Assembly (NCBI GenBank): GCA_021770655.1
Contig: JAETQO010000039.1
Location: 1 to 48,275, forward strand
Source of the DNA: Ruminococcus sp.
GTDB lineage: Bacteria > Bacillota > Clostridia > Oscillospirales > Ruminococcaceae
DNA length: 48,275 nt
Reading direction: 5' to 3'
A model generated the notes under the pieces. That model ran no database searches. It was not told where the DNA came from and saw only the letters and a list, made by a program, of their open reading frames with translations. This document shows positions 8,802-18,524 of this stretch, one piece after another; position 1 is the first letter of the stretch, and the number at the start of each line of letters is the position of its first letter. The position numbers were made by a program, and so were the translations under genes.

Positions 8802-9209
8802 CTATACAGCCGTAGGATTTACTATGTCTCTCCAATCAAGGTCACCACGCTCAAGCGAATGTATAAGAGCCTCGGCTGTAGCTATGTTGGTCGCAACGGG
8901 TATATTGTGCACGTCGCACAGCCTGAGCAGATTCATATCGTTAGGCTCATGCGGCTTTACGGAGATAGGATCTCTGAAAAACAAAAGCAAATCGATTTCA
9001 TTGCAGGCTATCCTCGCCGCGATCTGCTGGTCGCCGCCCTGTGAACCGCTGAGATAACGCTGAACGTTAAGTCCGGTCGCCTCAGCAACCATTTTACCTG
9101 TCGTGCCGGTGGCACAAAGATTATTCTTGCTGAGAACTCCGCAATATGCAATGCAGAACTGAACCATAAGCTCCTTTTTGGTGTCGTGAGCAATAAGTGC
9201 TATATTCAA
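8802..9209 (-). CDS. mgsA: Methylglyoxal synthase
   Basis: Converts dihydroxyacetone phosphate to methylglyoxal and phosphate, a bypass of lower glycolysis; cytoplasmic. About 135 residues, the usual size. Family landmarks: [14 protein letters not shown] at the start, [24 protein letters not shown] phosphate-binding loop, [34 protein letters not shown] place the start at TTG 9209, with GGGGGGA 7 nt upstream giving the typical MNIALIAHD start; an ATG at 9224 would add five residues. A TATAAT lies just upstream (9226-9231), so it may have its own promoter. It follows minD by 118 bp; minD and mgsA are neighbours in many Clostridia, so this looks like the remnant of a min/mreB cluster. Confidence 0.93.
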   Translation of the reverse strand: MNIALIAHDTKKELMVQFCIAYCGVLSKNNLCATGTTGKMVAEATGLNVQRYLSGSQGGDQQIAARIACNEIDLLLFFRDPISVKPHEPNDMNLLRLCDVHNIPVATNIATAEALIHSLERGDLDWRDIVNPTAV

Positions 9210-9327
9210 AGAAAATCCCCCCATACATTATAAAATCATTGTTATATCCGATAAAAAATCAAACTTCTGAAAAGAATTTCTGCCGCAGTATGCAGACAGA
9301 ATATGCGGGATTGACCGTCGCTTATTA

Positions 9328-10065
9328 TCATACCTTGATCGAAAGCGGAATATGCTCGCCCTTTATTCTTCTTGAGATCGCCGAAAATGCTAAGAATCCC
9401 ATAGAGCTAGACGAAAGCGGCGCGCCCTTGCCTGTTGCAAGCGGAATCGCACTATCCTCAGGGATAACGCCGAGGAGCTGTACTCCTACCGTATCGATGA
9501 TAGCGTCAAGGTCGTCCATTTCCTCAAACTCAAAAATTCTCTTATTAGCCTTATTGATAACAAGTCTCTGCTTCTGGTTGCCTCTCTTATAGAACTCGTC
9601 CGACATCATGCGGGCGTCTCTTACGCAGACAGGATCCGGAGTTGTAACGATAAGAATAAGATCCGAATTGGTAACAATATCAAATACAGAACCGTTTATA
9701 CCTGCAGAGGTATCGATTATTATGTATTCAAAATATTTTCTCATTTCCTGAGTGATCTTCTCAATATCCTCCGCCTTGAGCTGAACAAAGGGATCCGACG
9801 GAGCGCAAAGAACGCTGAGGTTTGAAGCAAGCTTTACCGTCGTTGTTGCCTTATACACATCGCAGGTTCCCTCAAGCACGTCGCCCAGATCGTATGTGAT
9901 ATTTCCCTGCATACCAAGCATGATATCCATACATCTCAGACCGAAGTCAAGCTCGATAATAAGGGTTCTGTTGCCCTGCTTGGCGAGAGCGTAACCGAGA
10001 CAGGCGCTGATAGAGGATTTACCGGTTCCGCCTTTTCCCGAAGTAACTGCAATAATTTTTGACAT
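9328..10065 (-). CDS. minD: MinD-like ParA-family P-loop ATPase
   Basis: Deviant Walker A ATPase of the MinD/ParA family, expected to help place the division site at the membrane. About 245 residues: SGKGGTGKSS deviant Walker A near residue 9, LDFGLRCMDIMLG switch I-like region, IIIDTSAGI (Walker B) and the NKAN-type base recognition motif. It aligns with MinD (ITYDLGDVLEG, VTTPDPVCVRDA) but is divergent: a Glu replaces the usual Asp in IIELDFGLR, and the C-terminus lacks an obvious long amphipathic targeting helix. No minC or minE is visible nearby. Start ATG 10065 has AGGAG 11 nt upstream; ATG 10074 is the alternative. A FlhG-like or orphan ParA identity cannot be excluded. Confidence 0.82.
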   Translation of the reverse strand: MSKIIAVTSGKGGTGKSSISACLGYALAKQGNRTLIIELDFGLRCMDIMLGMQGNITYDLGDVLEGTCDVYKATTTVKLASNLSVLCAPSDPFVQLKAEDIEKITQEMRKYFEYIIIDTSAGINGSVFDIVTNSDLILIVTTPDPVCVRDARMMSDEFYKRGNQKQRLVINKANKRIFEFEEMDDLDAIIDTVGVQLLGVIPEDSAIPLATGKGAPLSSSSMGFLAFSAISRRIKGEHIPLSIKV

Positions 10066-10226
10066 AAAACTCATTGCTCCTTTCATATATCAATTCCGCG
10101 GAGCAATCCGCAGAACGCATTATCAGTTTTACAGCCGCGCCGCCGCTCTTTTTTCAGCCGTTTCATACGGCTTTGGAGCGCAGAGAACAAAAGCCTCCGC
10201 CGACAGCGGAGCGTTACCTAATTATT

Positions 10227-10254
10227 ATTTTACCACATATTTTGAAATTGTCAA
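10227..10254 (-). promoter_or_regulatory. minD promoter
   Basis: Minus strand TTGACA (10254-10249), 16-bp spacer, TAAAAT (10232-10227). It leaves a GC-rich, hairpin-rich leader of about 150 nt before minD (for example GCTCCGC/GCGGAG and AGCCGT/ACGGCT). Confidence 0.65.
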
Positions 10255-10477
10255 AGAAAAATGTACAAAGGAAAATCAAAATCGTTAATTCACATTAATA
10301 TGCTCTTTTACTTTTAGCTATTTTGCACAACAGAGTATTATCAAAAATCAAATAACATGAATGTACAAAACAAATCTGTACTAAGCAGAAAAATATCTTT
10401 AAGCCAAAATTAGTTTTCACAATCAAATATTTAAACCAAGGCTAATAACATTTTGAGTACAGAATACAGAAGTTTAA

Positions 10478-10515
10478 GTTGTCTTTCCCCCGCCGTACGG
10501 TGGGGGAAAGACAAC
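10478..10515. other. 38-bp near-perfect palindrome
   Basis: GTTGTCTTTCCCCC (10478-10491) pairs with GGGGGAAAGACAAC (10502-10515) around a centre that is itself palindromic (CCGTACGG). Only one wobble pair breaks it. There is no T-run on either side, so it is not a clean terminator; it may be an operator or a solo repeat. The rest of 10260-10580 is AT-rich and I see no gene in it. Confidence 0.8.
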
Positions 10516-10585
10516 AAATATATGGATCAAAATAAATTTCGTAATATATTTTGAAAACTGATTCACGTTTCTCTTTGAAAAACGT

Positions 10586-10637
10586 AGCACAATATCATTG
10601 CCGCACATCTGCACGACAATGGTTGTGCTGTGTTTTT
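10586..10637 (+). terminator. Possible terminator hairpin
   Basis: AGCACAA (10586-10592) and CATTG pair with CAATG and TTGTGCT (10623-10629), followed by GTGTTTTTAT. No plus-strand gene lies just upstream, so if real it ends a small RNA or antisense transcript. It overlaps the -35 of the promoter below. Confidence 0.4.
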
Positions 10638-10650
10638 ATAACATTATAAT
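10623..10650 (+). promoter_or_regulatory. Promoter of the DUF4830 gene
   Basis: TTGTGC (10623-10628), 16-bp spacer, TATAAT (10645-10650), with a leader of about 140 nt. Confidence 0.5.
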
Positions 10651-10796
10651 ACAGTATACAGTAAAATTATTAATGCTGTAAAAATTATTTTTGAAAATTA
10701 TTTTACCTTAGAGAAAAAATATTCATACAAGCTGTAATAAACGGCAGGGACATACATATAAATGTACAAACCCTGAAACGAAAGAGAGGATAAAAT

Positions 10797-11264
10797 ATGT
10801 TCATCAAGACGATCAAACTTAAAAAGCCAAACATTCTTGCGGCGGCGATACTTGTCGTAGCCGTAGCAGCGCTGGTACTTATTATACTCACGGCGTGGAA
10901 ATTTGCATCTCCGGCGGTATACGAAATGAAAACCGAGACGCAGAGGCAGGAATTTCTCAGCGAAATGGGCTGGGAGGTATCCGACGAATACGACGAATGC
11001 AAGGCGATAGTAATACCGGAAAAGTTCAATGATGTATACACACGTTACAACAAGCTCCAGAAACAGCAAGGATTTGATCTGTCAAAATTCAAGGGAAAAA
11101 CGGCGGAGATATACACATACAATGTAAAAAACTACAAGGATCACGACAAAGACGGCGAAGTCAAAGCAAACCTTATCATCTACGAGGGACAGCTTATCGG
11201 CGGCGACGTTTGCTCAACCGAATTAGACGGATTTATGCAGGGACTGAAAAACGGTACGATGTAG
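10797..11264 (+). CDS. DUF4830-family membrane-anchored protein
   Basis: 155 residues. A cytoplasmic Lys-rich start, one hydrophobic segment (about 13-35), then an extracytoplasmic domain with the DUF4830 pattern: FLSEMGWEV, VIPEKFNDVYTRYN, KQQGFDLSKFKGK, YTYNVKNY, ANLIIYEGQLIGGDVCSTELDGFMQGL. The function of the family is unknown. ATG start with AGAGGA 6 nt upstream. It appears monocistronic, with its own promoter and an E1 element starting immediately after its TAG stop. Confidence 0.8.
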   Translation: MFIKTIKLKKPNILAAAILVVAVAALVLIILTAWKFASPAVYEMKTETQRQEFLSEMGWEVSDEYDECKAIVIPEKFNDVYTRYNKLQKQQGFDLSKFKGKTAEIYTYNVKNYKDHDKDGEVKANLIIYEGQLIGGDVCSTELDGFMQGLKNGTM

Positions 11265-11265
11265 T

Positions 11266-11738
11266 TTTTTTAATTCGGGGTGCAAGGTACTTCTGGGAAT
11301 GACTTTTCCCGCCCGAAGACCTCGCTTGCATTAACTTCTCCATAGCATTAAACCATACAAGGTGCGTTTGGGTGTTCTTATTATATCTTGGTGTGAATTT
11401 ATTTATATTTTAATGCGATAGAAGAACAACCGAACGTACTGCGGGGCATTTGATTTACTAACGTTGCTGAGAACCACCAAACGGACTATGTATGGTTTAG
11501 TTTTTCAGCAAAGTTGCAGAAGAACAACCAGACGGACTATGTGCGGTTTAGTTTTTCAACAAAGTTGCAGAAGAACAACCAAACACACTCTGTACGGTTT
11601 AGTTTTTCAACAATGTGCAGAAGAACAACCAAACGCACCTTGTACGGTTTAATGCTATGGAGAAGTTAATGCAAGCGAGGTCTTCGGGCTGAGTCGTAAA
11701 TCCTTGAAGTACCTATCGACCCGAATTAAGAAAAAAAA
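11266..11738 (+). repeat. Complete E1 element with terminal inverted modules and internal tandem repeats
   Basis: A forward module (11266-11380) and an inverted module (about 11630-11732) flank a core that holds four copies of a roughly 50-bp unit (AAGTTGCAGAAGAACAACCA ... CGGTTTAGTTTTTCAACA, about 11462-11650). The left end begins right after the DUF4830 stop. The right end supplies the TAA stop of the CPBP protease gene on the other strand. Confidence 0.88.
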
Positions 11739-12766
11739 TTAGCGGCGATAAGGGATTCTATTATGGGGATTATGAGGCAAATGAAGTAAATTATTACGGC
11801 AGGGTTTGTGAAAACGGTCTTTTTGCTCTGCGCGGAAGTGAGGGCACAGCCCTGCTTGGAAAGATAAAGCCTTTTATAATTCGTAAACAATACCAGAAAT
11901 CCCAGCAGACCGATAAATATTTCCACCATGCTCAGCACGGTTTCGTATCCGGAAATTCCCATTGCTGTGGCAAGCGTTGAAAAATTCGCCGTGAGATTGT
12001 TCAGACAATGTATTATCACCGTCGGCAGTATCGAACCGCATTTTACTGCGATCACAGCATAGACCAGACCTGTTGCAAAAGCCGACGCCGCCTGCGGAAT
12101 GTTTCCGTGCATAAGCCCGAATGCAAGCGCTGAAAACAGCACCGCCGCACCCTGTCCGTAAGGCGCAAGGGCGCTTAAAATTATGCCGCGGTAAATAAAT
12201 TCCTCGATAAACGGCGCTATTATCACAACATATAACAACTGCATAATGACTGCGGCTGTCGAGGGCTGTTTAATAGAAAAATCGCTTGTGGGAACAGAAA
12301 CTCCGTTTGCGCCCAGAATTCCCGTAAGAATGAGCATAAACTGAGTAAGCAGTATGTTTATCACAAAGCAGGCAGGAAACCATTTCAACCCTAATGCGCC
12401 TTTTTTCACTCCCGGCGAGAGATAAGCTTTTATCCTGCCGCGGAACAAAAGACTGTAGACAATGAAAATCAGAACAAAGCTGCATAGAGTTATGAACAGA
12501 TTTGCGGTCATGTTAAATACCGTGGAGCTTACAAATTCACGCTGTTGCCTAAGATAGCTTATGACCTTTCCGTAGCTGAACGTGAATTTTCCGGAATGGT
12601 AAAAATATGCGCCGTAAAAAAACACATATGAAAATATCCTGTTAAGCAGATTATACAATATTAAAAGAACAGAAAGCTTTACACAGTCTGTGAAAAGCCT
12701 TTTTTTCTCGTACATCGCCTCGGCGGAAAGCCGATCGGCATTAATGATAGGTTCTGTATTATTCAA
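11726..12766 (-). CDS. CPBP-family intramembrane metalloprotease
   Basis: Polytopic membrane protein of about 346 residues with the CPBP (CAAX protease and bacteriocin-processing) signature: FIEEFIYRG (catalytic Glu pair and Arg), FGLMHGN (His) and IHCLNNL (His/Asn). Six to eight hydrophobic segments surround it. In bacteria the family is tied to bacteriocin immunity or processing and membrane-protein cleavage; the substrate is unknown. I choose TTG 12766 with GAGGTG 5-6 nt upstream; ATG 12796 is an alternative and the frame is open to 12820. The TAA stop lies in the CTTAATTCGGG border of the E1 element, so the present C-terminus (ANFFS) may be defined by the insertion. Confidence 0.87.
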   Translation of the reverse strand: MNNTEPIINADRLSAEAMYEKKRLFTDCVKLSVLLILYNLLNRIFSYVFFYGAYFYHSGKFTFSYGKVISYLRQQREFVSSTVFNMTANLFITLCSFVLIFIVYSLLFRGRIKAYLSPGVKKGALGLKWFPACFVINILLTQFMLILTGILGANGVSVPTSDFSIKQPSTAAVIMQLLYVVIIAPFIEEFIYRGIILSALAPYGQGAAVLFSALAFGLMHGNIPQAASAFATGLVYAVIAVKCGSILPTVIIHCLNNLTANFSTLATAMGISGYETVLSMVEIFIGLLGFLVLFTNYKRLYLSKQGCALTSAQSKKTVFTNPAVIIYFICLIIPIIESLIAANFFS

Positions 12767-12804
12767 AATTACACCTCGCGAAAAATAAATACCCATATAT
12801 TTAT

Positions 12805-12926
12805 AGGCAACACCGTACAACTATTGTGTGCGGATAACGCAGAAAATTTTTCGTTAGATTGTATAGAAACGACGCAGGAATACTTGTGTCTTTCAAGGAG
12901 TTTCTGTGCAAGATAACGGAAAATTG
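12805..12926 (-). repeat. E2 MITE-like element, one end missing
   Basis: It begins GGCAACACCGTACAACTA and runs through the E2 core (GTGTGCGGATAACGCAGAAA ... CTTTCAAGGAGTTTC ... GATAACGGAAAATTG). The far terminus is absent. It lies in the divergent region between the CPBP protease gene and htpG, about 30 bp upstream of the htpG -35. Confidence 0.8.
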
Positions 12927-12957
12927 TAAATAAAATCATAATATTCTGTTTCAACTC

Positions 12958-12985
12958 TTGCATTTTATCAAACGTGTTGTATAAT
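12958..12985 (+). promoter_or_regulatory. htpG promoter
   Basis: TTGCAT (12958-12963), 16-bp spacer, TATAAT (12980-12985), with the CIRCE operator just downstream over the transcription start. Confidence 0.75.
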
Positions 12986-12989
12986 ATAT

Positions 12990-13016
12990 TTAGCACTCGA
13001 GCAAAGAGAGTGCTAA
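12990..13016 (+). promoter_or_regulatory. CIRCE operator (HrcA binding site)
   Basis: Perfect TTAGCACTC-N9-GAGTGCTAA. CIRCE is bound by the heat-shock repressor HrcA, so htpG is predicted to be a class I heat-shock gene here. Bacillus htpG, by contrast, is not CIRCE-controlled. Confidence 0.95.
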
Positions 13017-13048
13017 ATATATGTAATAAAAGGAAAGGTCGATGTTTT

Positions 13049-14938
13049 ATGCAGACAAAAGAGTTTAAAGCGGAATCAAAAAGACTGCTGGACATGATGA
13101 TTAATTCAATCTATACTCATAAAGAAATTTTCCTCAGAGAGATCATCTCTAATGCAAGCGACGCAATTGACAAGCTGTATTTCAAATCTTTGACGGACAG
13201 CTCAGTGGGGCTTAACAAAGGCGATTTTGCGATCAATCTCGCTATCGACAAGGAAAACAGAACTCTCACCATTTCCGATAACGGTATCGGCATGACCGAG
13301 GAGGAGCTTGAAAACAATCTCGGCACGATTGCAAATTCCGGTTCATTTGCTTTTAAGAAAGACAATGAGCTGGGCGACGATGTAGATATTATCGGTCAAT
13401 TCGGCGTCGGCTTCTATTCCACATTCATGGTCGCAAAGGAAGTTACAGTTATAACAAAGGCTTACAGCAGTGACAAGGCTTACAAGTGGCAGTCGGACGG
13501 CGTTGAGGGCTACACGATCGAAGAATGCGAAAAGCCGGACGGCGTAGGCACTACCATTACGCTGAAGCTCAAGGACGATACCGAGGACGAGAAGTATTCT
13601 ACTTATCTTGAGCAGTATCAGATACAGGCTCTGGTAAAGAAATATTCCGACTACATTCGTTTCCCTATCAAGATGGAAGTTGAGCATACGCACTACAAAG
13701 AAGAGGGCGAAGAGCCTGAGATACACAAGGAGATCGAGACTCTTAACAGCATGACTCCTATCTGGAAGAAAAACAAGAACGAGCTTACGGACGATGATTA
13801 CAACAATTTCTACATGGAAAAATTCAACGACTATGAGCCGCCTGTTACTCACATTCACGCAAAGAACGAGGGCGTTGCGACATACGACGCTTTGCTGTAC
13901 ATTCCTGCCCGTGCGCCTTTTGACTACTATTCAAAGGATTTTGAAAAGGGTTTACAGCTTTACTCCAGCGGAGTAATGATAATGGAGAAATGCTCCGATC
14001 TTCTGCCGGACTGGTTCAGCTTTGTAAAGGGCGTTGTTGATTCGGAAGATCTGTCGCTGAACATTTCCCGTGAGCTTTTACAGCAGGACAGGCAGTTGAA
14101 GATAATTGCCAAGAATCTTGAAAAGTCCATTAAGAACGAGCTTTTAAAGATGCTGAAAAACGATCGTGAGAAGTACGAGAAGTTCTACGGCGTATTCGGC
14201 TTACAGTTCAAGTTCGGTATTTATCAGTCCTACGGTGCGGCTAACGACACGCTGAAAGACCTGCTGATGTTCCCGTCGTCATTCGAGGGAAAGAACGTTA
14301 CTCTTGCAGAATACGTTTCAAGAATGAAAGAGGATCAGAAGGAGATATACTATGCTTGCGGAGAGACCAAGGAAAGAATTGAAATGCTCCCGCAGCTTGA
14401 AAAGATCAAGGACAAGGGATACGAAGTTCTGTACTTCACCCAGGACGTTGACGAATTTGCGATCAAGGTAATGATAAACTATGAGGGCAAGCAGTTCAAG
14501 TCTATAAGCGACGCCGATCTCGACCTTGACACTGAGGAAGAAAAGGAAGAGGCTAAGAAGCTCGACGAAGAGAACAAGGATATGTTTACCTTTATGCAGG
14601 AGGCTATTTCCGACAAGGTAAAGACAGTTCGTCTTTCCAAGAAGCTGAAATCTCACCCTGTTTGTCTGTCCTCGGACGGAAGCATAACCATTGAGATGGA
14701 GAAGGTTCTGAACGCTATGCCGCAGAACGAGGGCAACAAGGTCAAGGCTGAGAAGGCATTGGAAATCAATCCTAATCACCCTATCTTTGAAAAGCTTAAG
14801 ACTCTTTATGCCGACGATCAGGACAAGCTGAAGGACTACACAAAACTGCTTTACGATCAGGCTTTGCTTATTGAGGGTATGTCCATTGACAATCCTGTTG
14901 AATTTGCAAATCTTGTTTGCGATCTTATGATTTCTTAA
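13049..14938 (+). CDS. htpG: Molecular chaperone HtpG (Hsp90)
   Basis: ATP-dependent cytosolic Hsp90 chaperone; 629 residues, full length. GHKL ATPase motifs are visible: [14 protein letters not shown] (catalytic Glu and Asn), [14 protein letters not shown] and GQFGVGFYS. The middle domain (NISRELLQQ, with the conserved Arg) and C-terminal dimerisation domain follow. ATG 13049 has an AAAGG about 10 nt upstream and begins [20 protein letters not shown] as expected. Regulation by HrcA/CIRCE and a sigma-A promoter is clear. The TAA stop is formed by the border of an E1 module (TTTCTTAATTCGGG), the same arrangement as at the CPBP protease gene. Confidence 0.98.
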   Translation: MQTKEFKAESKRLLDMMINSIYTHKEIFLREIISNASDAIDKLYFKSLTDSSVGLNKGDFAINLAIDKENRTLTISDNGIGMTEEELENNLGTIANSGSFAFKKDNELGDDVDIIGQFGVGFYSTFMVAKEVTVITKAYSSDKAYKWQSDGVEGYTIEECEKPDGVGTTITLKLKDDTEDEKYSTYLEQYQIQALVKKYSDYIRFPIKMEVEHTHYKEEGEEPEIHKEIETLNSMTPIWKKNKNELTDDDYNNFYMEKFNDYEPPVTHIHAKNEGVATYDALLYIPARAPFDYYSKDFEKGLQLYSSGVMIMEKCSDLLPDWFSFVKGVVDSEDLSLNISRELLQQDRQLKIIAKNLEKSIKNELLKMLKNDREKYEKFYGVFGLQFKFGIYQSYGAANDTLKDLLMFPSSFEGKNVTLAEYVSRMKEDQKEIYYACGETKERIEMLPQLEKIKDKGYEVLYFTQDVDEFAIKVMINYEGKQFKSISDADLDLDTEEEKEEAKKLDEENKDMFTFMQEAISDKVKTVRLSKKLKSHPVCLSSDGSITIEMEKVLNAMPQNEGNKVKAEKALEINPNHPIFEKLKTLYADDQDKLKDYTKLLYDQALLIEGMSIDNPVEFANLVCDLMIS

Positions 14939-15225
14939 TTCGGGTCGATAGGTACTTCAAGGAGTGACTACTCAGCCCGAAGACCTCGCTTGCAGGGTTT
15001 TCTCAATAGCATTAAACCTCTCTTTTTAATTCGGGTCGATAGGTACTTCAAGGATTCACGACTCAGCCCGAAGACCTCGCTTGTGTGGTTTTCTCAATAG
15101 CATTAAACCTCTCTTTTTAATTCGGGTCGATAGGTACTTCAATGATTCACGACTCAGCCCGAAGACCTCGCTTGTGTGGTCTTTTCAATAGCATTAAACC
15201 ATACAAAGTGTTTTGAGGTGTTCTT
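14936..15225 (+). repeat. E1 cluster: three tandem 91-bp modules
   Basis: TTCGGG starts are at 14939, 15030 and 15121, an exact 91-bp period. The first two copies end in CTCTCTTTTTAATTCGGG, i.e. directly in the next copy. The third continues to GGTGTTCTTCTCTTAAGTTG. The remaining 15226-15500 is AT-rich and holds no convincing gene. Confidence 0.88.
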
Positions 15226-15509
15226 CTCTTAAGTTGACAGGTCAAAAATTAACACACTGTACTTTCTTTTCACATTTTTCATAGTATTCTTTATACATCT
15301 GCTGTTTGTTATAGAATCTTGTATTACCCATTATTTTTTCAAATAATACTCGGCAAGTCCTTCTGTTAGACACCATGTTTCAAAAGTTTTGAACACATTT
15401 TCATCGGTAAGGACTCCAAACAACAGATAAATAATAAATTCGTGTCCGATAAAATAAAATGCAACAAGATAATATCTTTCAATACCAAACACATCTTGGA
15501 TCTTTAGAA

Positions 15510-15555
15510 ATCGGCAGGCTTTGAGCATATTTTGCTCTCAGCCTGTCGATTTTTT
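15510..15555 (+). terminator. Strong intrinsic terminator without an obvious gene
   Basis: ATCGGCAGGCTTTGAGC pairs with GCTCTCAGCCTGTCGAT and is followed by TTTTT. It reads as a plus-strand terminator. No intact plus-strand gene lies just upstream, suggesting a decayed gene or a small RNA in 15230-15500. Confidence 0.6.
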
Positions 15556-15556
15556 A

Positions 15557-15592
15557 TAAAGGCAACACCGCACAACTACCGCCTAAAAACTT
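15557..15592 (+). repeat. E2 terminal fragment
   Basis: AAGGCAACACCGCACAACTA followed by CCGCCTAA is the end of an E2 element; the rest is missing. Bases 15593-15820 show no gene. Confidence 0.7.
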
Positions 15593-15823
15593 TCACTTCA
15601 AATGATTTGTATGATAAAACCGAATTTAGGATATTGCACAAGCAGGGATTTGTGTAAAAACAACATAACCGAAAAGGTAAATTCGGTATATCCTACAAAA
15701 TAAAATATTTTTCATGAAAAGTGTGTACAAATTTACTTCAGTTTGTATCTTAATATATAAAGGAACAAAATTTTGTGAAAAACAGCTTCTGTCGTAATGA
15801 CTGTCTGTCTTATGATATGTTTT

Positions 15824-15850
15824 TTGACAGATCGCCTCGACGAATACAAT
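15824..15850 (+). promoter_or_regulatory. Possible cas3 promoter
   Basis: TTGACA (15824-15829), a short 15-bp spacer, TACAAT (15845-15850), about 40 bp upstream of the cas3 start. Confidence 0.45.
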
Positions 15851-15893
15851 TTATAAAATAAACAACTGCAAGAATGCAAAAGGGAGAATTATT

Positions 15894-18272
15894 ATGGAAT
15901 TTGCGGCACATATAAGAGAATATGACGATAAAGTCCAGACTGTTGAGGAGCATAACCAAAACGTCGCCGAGCTGTCGGAAGAATATGCAAAAAGCATTTC
16001 AATGCCCGCAACAGCTTACCTTATGGGCAAATGTCACGACCTCGGCAAGCTTACCGCCGACTTCAACGGCTATATCTGCGGCAAAAATAAATTCCGCCGA
16101 GGCGACCTCGACCACAGCTTTGCAGGTGCGAAATATATCTTCGAGCTTGCAGAAAAATTCAACATCGGTCATAACAAAAGCGTGTATGAAGTTTCCCGTT
16201 TTATCGCCCGTACAATCATCTCCCATCACGGACTTCACGACTGGGTGAGAGAGGACGGCTCAAGCTATTTCTCCGACAGACTTTCCAACAGCGAAAGATA
16301 CAATGAAATATCCCGTAATACCGAATATCTCTGCGGCGATACGGAGCTTTACCGCCTTCTGAAATCCGCCGCAGAAGAATACGGTAAAATAAGAAAAACC
16401 GTACAAAGCTTAAGCCCTAATGCAGAAATTTTCGCCTTTTACCTTGGTATGCTCGAACGTTTTATGCAGTCCGTCCTTATTGACGCCGACCGCACCGATA
16501 CCGCCGATTTTATGTCGGACTGTAAAACCGAAAAGCAGTTTAACACCTCTCATCTGTGGAACACAATGTCCGACCGCATGAACGCCAAGCTTGAAAGCTT
16601 CGGAAACAAAACCGACCGCATCTCTCTTCAGCGCAAAAGCATATCCGACCGCTGTGCCCGATTCGCAAACCATAAAGTAGGCGTATGCAGGCTGATCGTT
16701 CCCACAGGCGGCGGAAAAACCCTTTCATCACTGCGTTTCGCAATCGACTACTGCAAGAACAACGACATGGATAAAATAATCTACATCGCCCCGTTTATGT
16801 CCATACTTGAACAGAACAGCGACGAAATATGCGTCATAGCAGGCAAAGAAAATTTTCTTGAGCACTATTCCGACTTTGCTCAGAAACTCGATGATAAAGA
16901 AGAACTTGCCGAGTACGAACTGAGAACAGAAAAATGGGATTCTCCCGTCATCGCCACCACAATGGTGCAGTTTTTCAACACTCTTTTCTCAGGGCAAAGC
17001 GCCTCCGTCCGCAGAATGCACCGCCTGAGCCGAGCCGTCATCATAATCGACGAAGTCCAGTCCATACCTCTTAAATGCGTGCATCTCTTCAACCTCGCAG
17101 TAAACTTTCTCTCCCACATCTGCGGCAGTGCGGTCGTGCTTTGCTCCGCTACCCAGCCTATGTTTGAAAAAACCGACTACCCTATTATCCTTGACGAGCA
17201 GTCCAGTATGACAGGAGATTATTCCCGTGACTTCGAGGTTTTCAAACGTACCGAGATTATCCCACAGTTAAAAAAGGAAGGCTATACATACAGTACTGCG
17301 GCGGACTTCTGCTATGAAAAATATCTTGAAAACGGAAATCTCCTCGCCGTAGTGAACACCAAGGAATCCGCCTCGGAGATCTACATCGCAATAAAAGAGA
17401 AAAACGATTTGTCCCCCGACAGTGAAAAAGCAAACGTCGTGCATCTCAGTACCAATATGTGTCCCCAGCACCGCAGAAAAGCTATTTCCGAAATGCGCGC
17501 TATGCTCAGCAACGGACAAAAGGTTATCTGCGTGACCACTCAGCTTATCGAGGCGGGAGTCGATATATCCTTTAACTGCGTAGTACGTTCACTTGCAGGT
17601 CTGGACAACGCTGCACAGGCGGCCGGAAGATGCAACAGAAACGGCGAGGTAAGCAACGCCTGCCCCGTGTATATCATAAATATCAGCGACGAAAGGATCG
17701 ACAGACTTCAACAGCTTACGTCGGCGCGCTCGTCGTCGGAAAGAATAATCGCAGGCGGACAGTTCCCCGATCTGCTTTCCACCGACGCAATGTCCCTCTA
17801 TTTCCGAATGCTCTATAACGAGCGCCGTACCGAACTTTCCTATCCCGTGAAAGGAATCGGAACAGCGGACGATCTTGTCGATCTGCTGTCGCTGAACATA
17901 CACAGAAACAGAGACACGCTCACAACCTATGCCGAAAATAAATACTGCGCCCAGGCTTTCAAAACCGCAGGCGGCCTTTTCCGTGTGATCGATGAAAACA
18001 CAGAAGACATTATCGTCCCCTATGACGATGAAGCCGAACAGCTCCTTCTTCGGCTGGACTCCGACATAACTCCCCACGAAACCGCCGAGTTGCTGCGAAA
18101 AGCACAGAAATACACCGTTTCCGTCTACCCCAACACCAAAAAGAAACTTGACGAAAGCGGCGCGATCATGCCCCTTAAATGCGGCGCGCTGAGATTGCAG
18201 GCGGATTTCTATGACAGCAGTGCGTTAGGCGTATGCTTAAAAAGCCGCGGCAAGCCGCTCCTGTTGTTCTGA
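15894..18272 (+). CDS. cas3: CRISPR-associated nuclease-helicase Cas3 (type I-C, HD fused)
   Basis: Recruited by Cascade to nick and unwind target DNA. 792 residues. N-terminal HD nuclease: His20, CHDLGK (His48-Asp49), HHGLHDW near 110. SF2 helicase: Walker A VPTGGGKTLSS near 265, IIDEVQSIP (DEVQ box), LCSATQP (motif III), and AAGRCNRNG (motif VI). A short C-terminal domain follows. ATG 15894 with GGGAGA 7 nt upstream. All catalytic motifs look intact. In typical I-C loci cas5c follows directly; here a 2.5-kb insert with a guide-like RNA and a secreted-protein gene separates them, so cas3 and Cascade have separate promoters. Confidence 0.97.
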   Translation: MEFAAHIREYDDKVQTVEEHNQNVAELSEEYAKSISMPATAYLMGKCHDLGKLTADFNGYICGKNKFRRGDLDHSFAGAKYIFELAEKFNIGHNKSVYEVSRFIARTIISHHGLHDWVREDGSSYFSDRLSNSERYNEISRNTEYLCGDTELYRLLKSAAEEYGKIRKTVQSLSPNAEIFAFYLGMLERFMQSVLIDADRTDTADFMSDCKTEKQFNTSHLWNTMSDRMNAKLESFGNKTDRISLQRKSISDRCARFANHKVGVCRLIVPTGGGKTLSSLRFAIDYCKNNDMDKIIYIAPFMSILEQNSDEICVIAGKENFLEHYSDFAQKLDDKEELAEYELRTEKWDSPVIATTMVQFFNTLFSGQSASVRRMHRLSRAVIIIDEVQSIPLKCVHLFNLAVNFLSHICGSAVVLCSATQPMFEKTDYPIILDEQSSMTGDYSRDFEVFKRTEIIPQLKKEGYTYSTAADFCYEKYLENGNLLAVVNTKESASEIYIAIKEKNDLSPDSEKANVVHLSTNMCPQHRRKAISEMRAMLSNGQKVICVTTQLIEAGVDISFNCVVRSLAGLDNAAQAAGRCNRNGEVSNACPVYIINISDERIDRLQQLTSARSSSERIIAGGQFPDLLSTDAMSLYFRMLYNERRTELSYPVKGIGTADDLVDLLSLNIHRNRDTLTTYAENKYCAQAFKTAGGLFRVIDENTEDIIVPYDDEAEQLLLRLDSDITPHETAELLRKAQKYTVSVYPNTKKKLDESGAIMPLKCGALRLQADFYDSSALGVCLKSRGKPLLLF

Positions 18273-18356
18273 TTTTATCGTGCTTTTTCGACATATATTA
18301 ACAATCTGTCAATTTCCGCTGCTTTCCGTTGACAAATTATGTGCAGTATTACATAA

Positions 18357-18482
18357 TTAAGGTAACACCGCACAACTATTGTGTGCGGATAACGCAGAAA
18401 ATTTTTCGACAGATTGTATAGAAACGACGCAGGAATACTTGCGTCTTTCAAGGAGTTTCTGTGCAAGATGACGGAAAATATA
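18357..18482 (+). repeat. E2 MITE-like element, one end missing
   Basis: TTAAGGTAACACCGCACAA followed by the E2 core (CGGATAACGCAGAAAA ... CTTTCAAGGAGTTTCTGTGC ... GACGGAAAAT). Same truncation type as the copy at 12805. It lies between cas3 and the guide-like RNA. Confidence 0.8.
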
Positions 18483-18524
18483 CAGAAAATTGTGCGTTTT
18501 ACTGAATCGGCTCAATTAAAGTAT

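Noticed and set aside
11464-11652. 62-codon repetitive frame
   Set aside because: It is a translation of the roughly 50-bp tandem units of the E1 element.
15331-15528. 65-residue minus-strand frame near the E1 cluster
   Set aside because: Its ATG lies inside the strong terminator hairpin at 15510-15555, it has no good ribosome site, and it resembles no known family.
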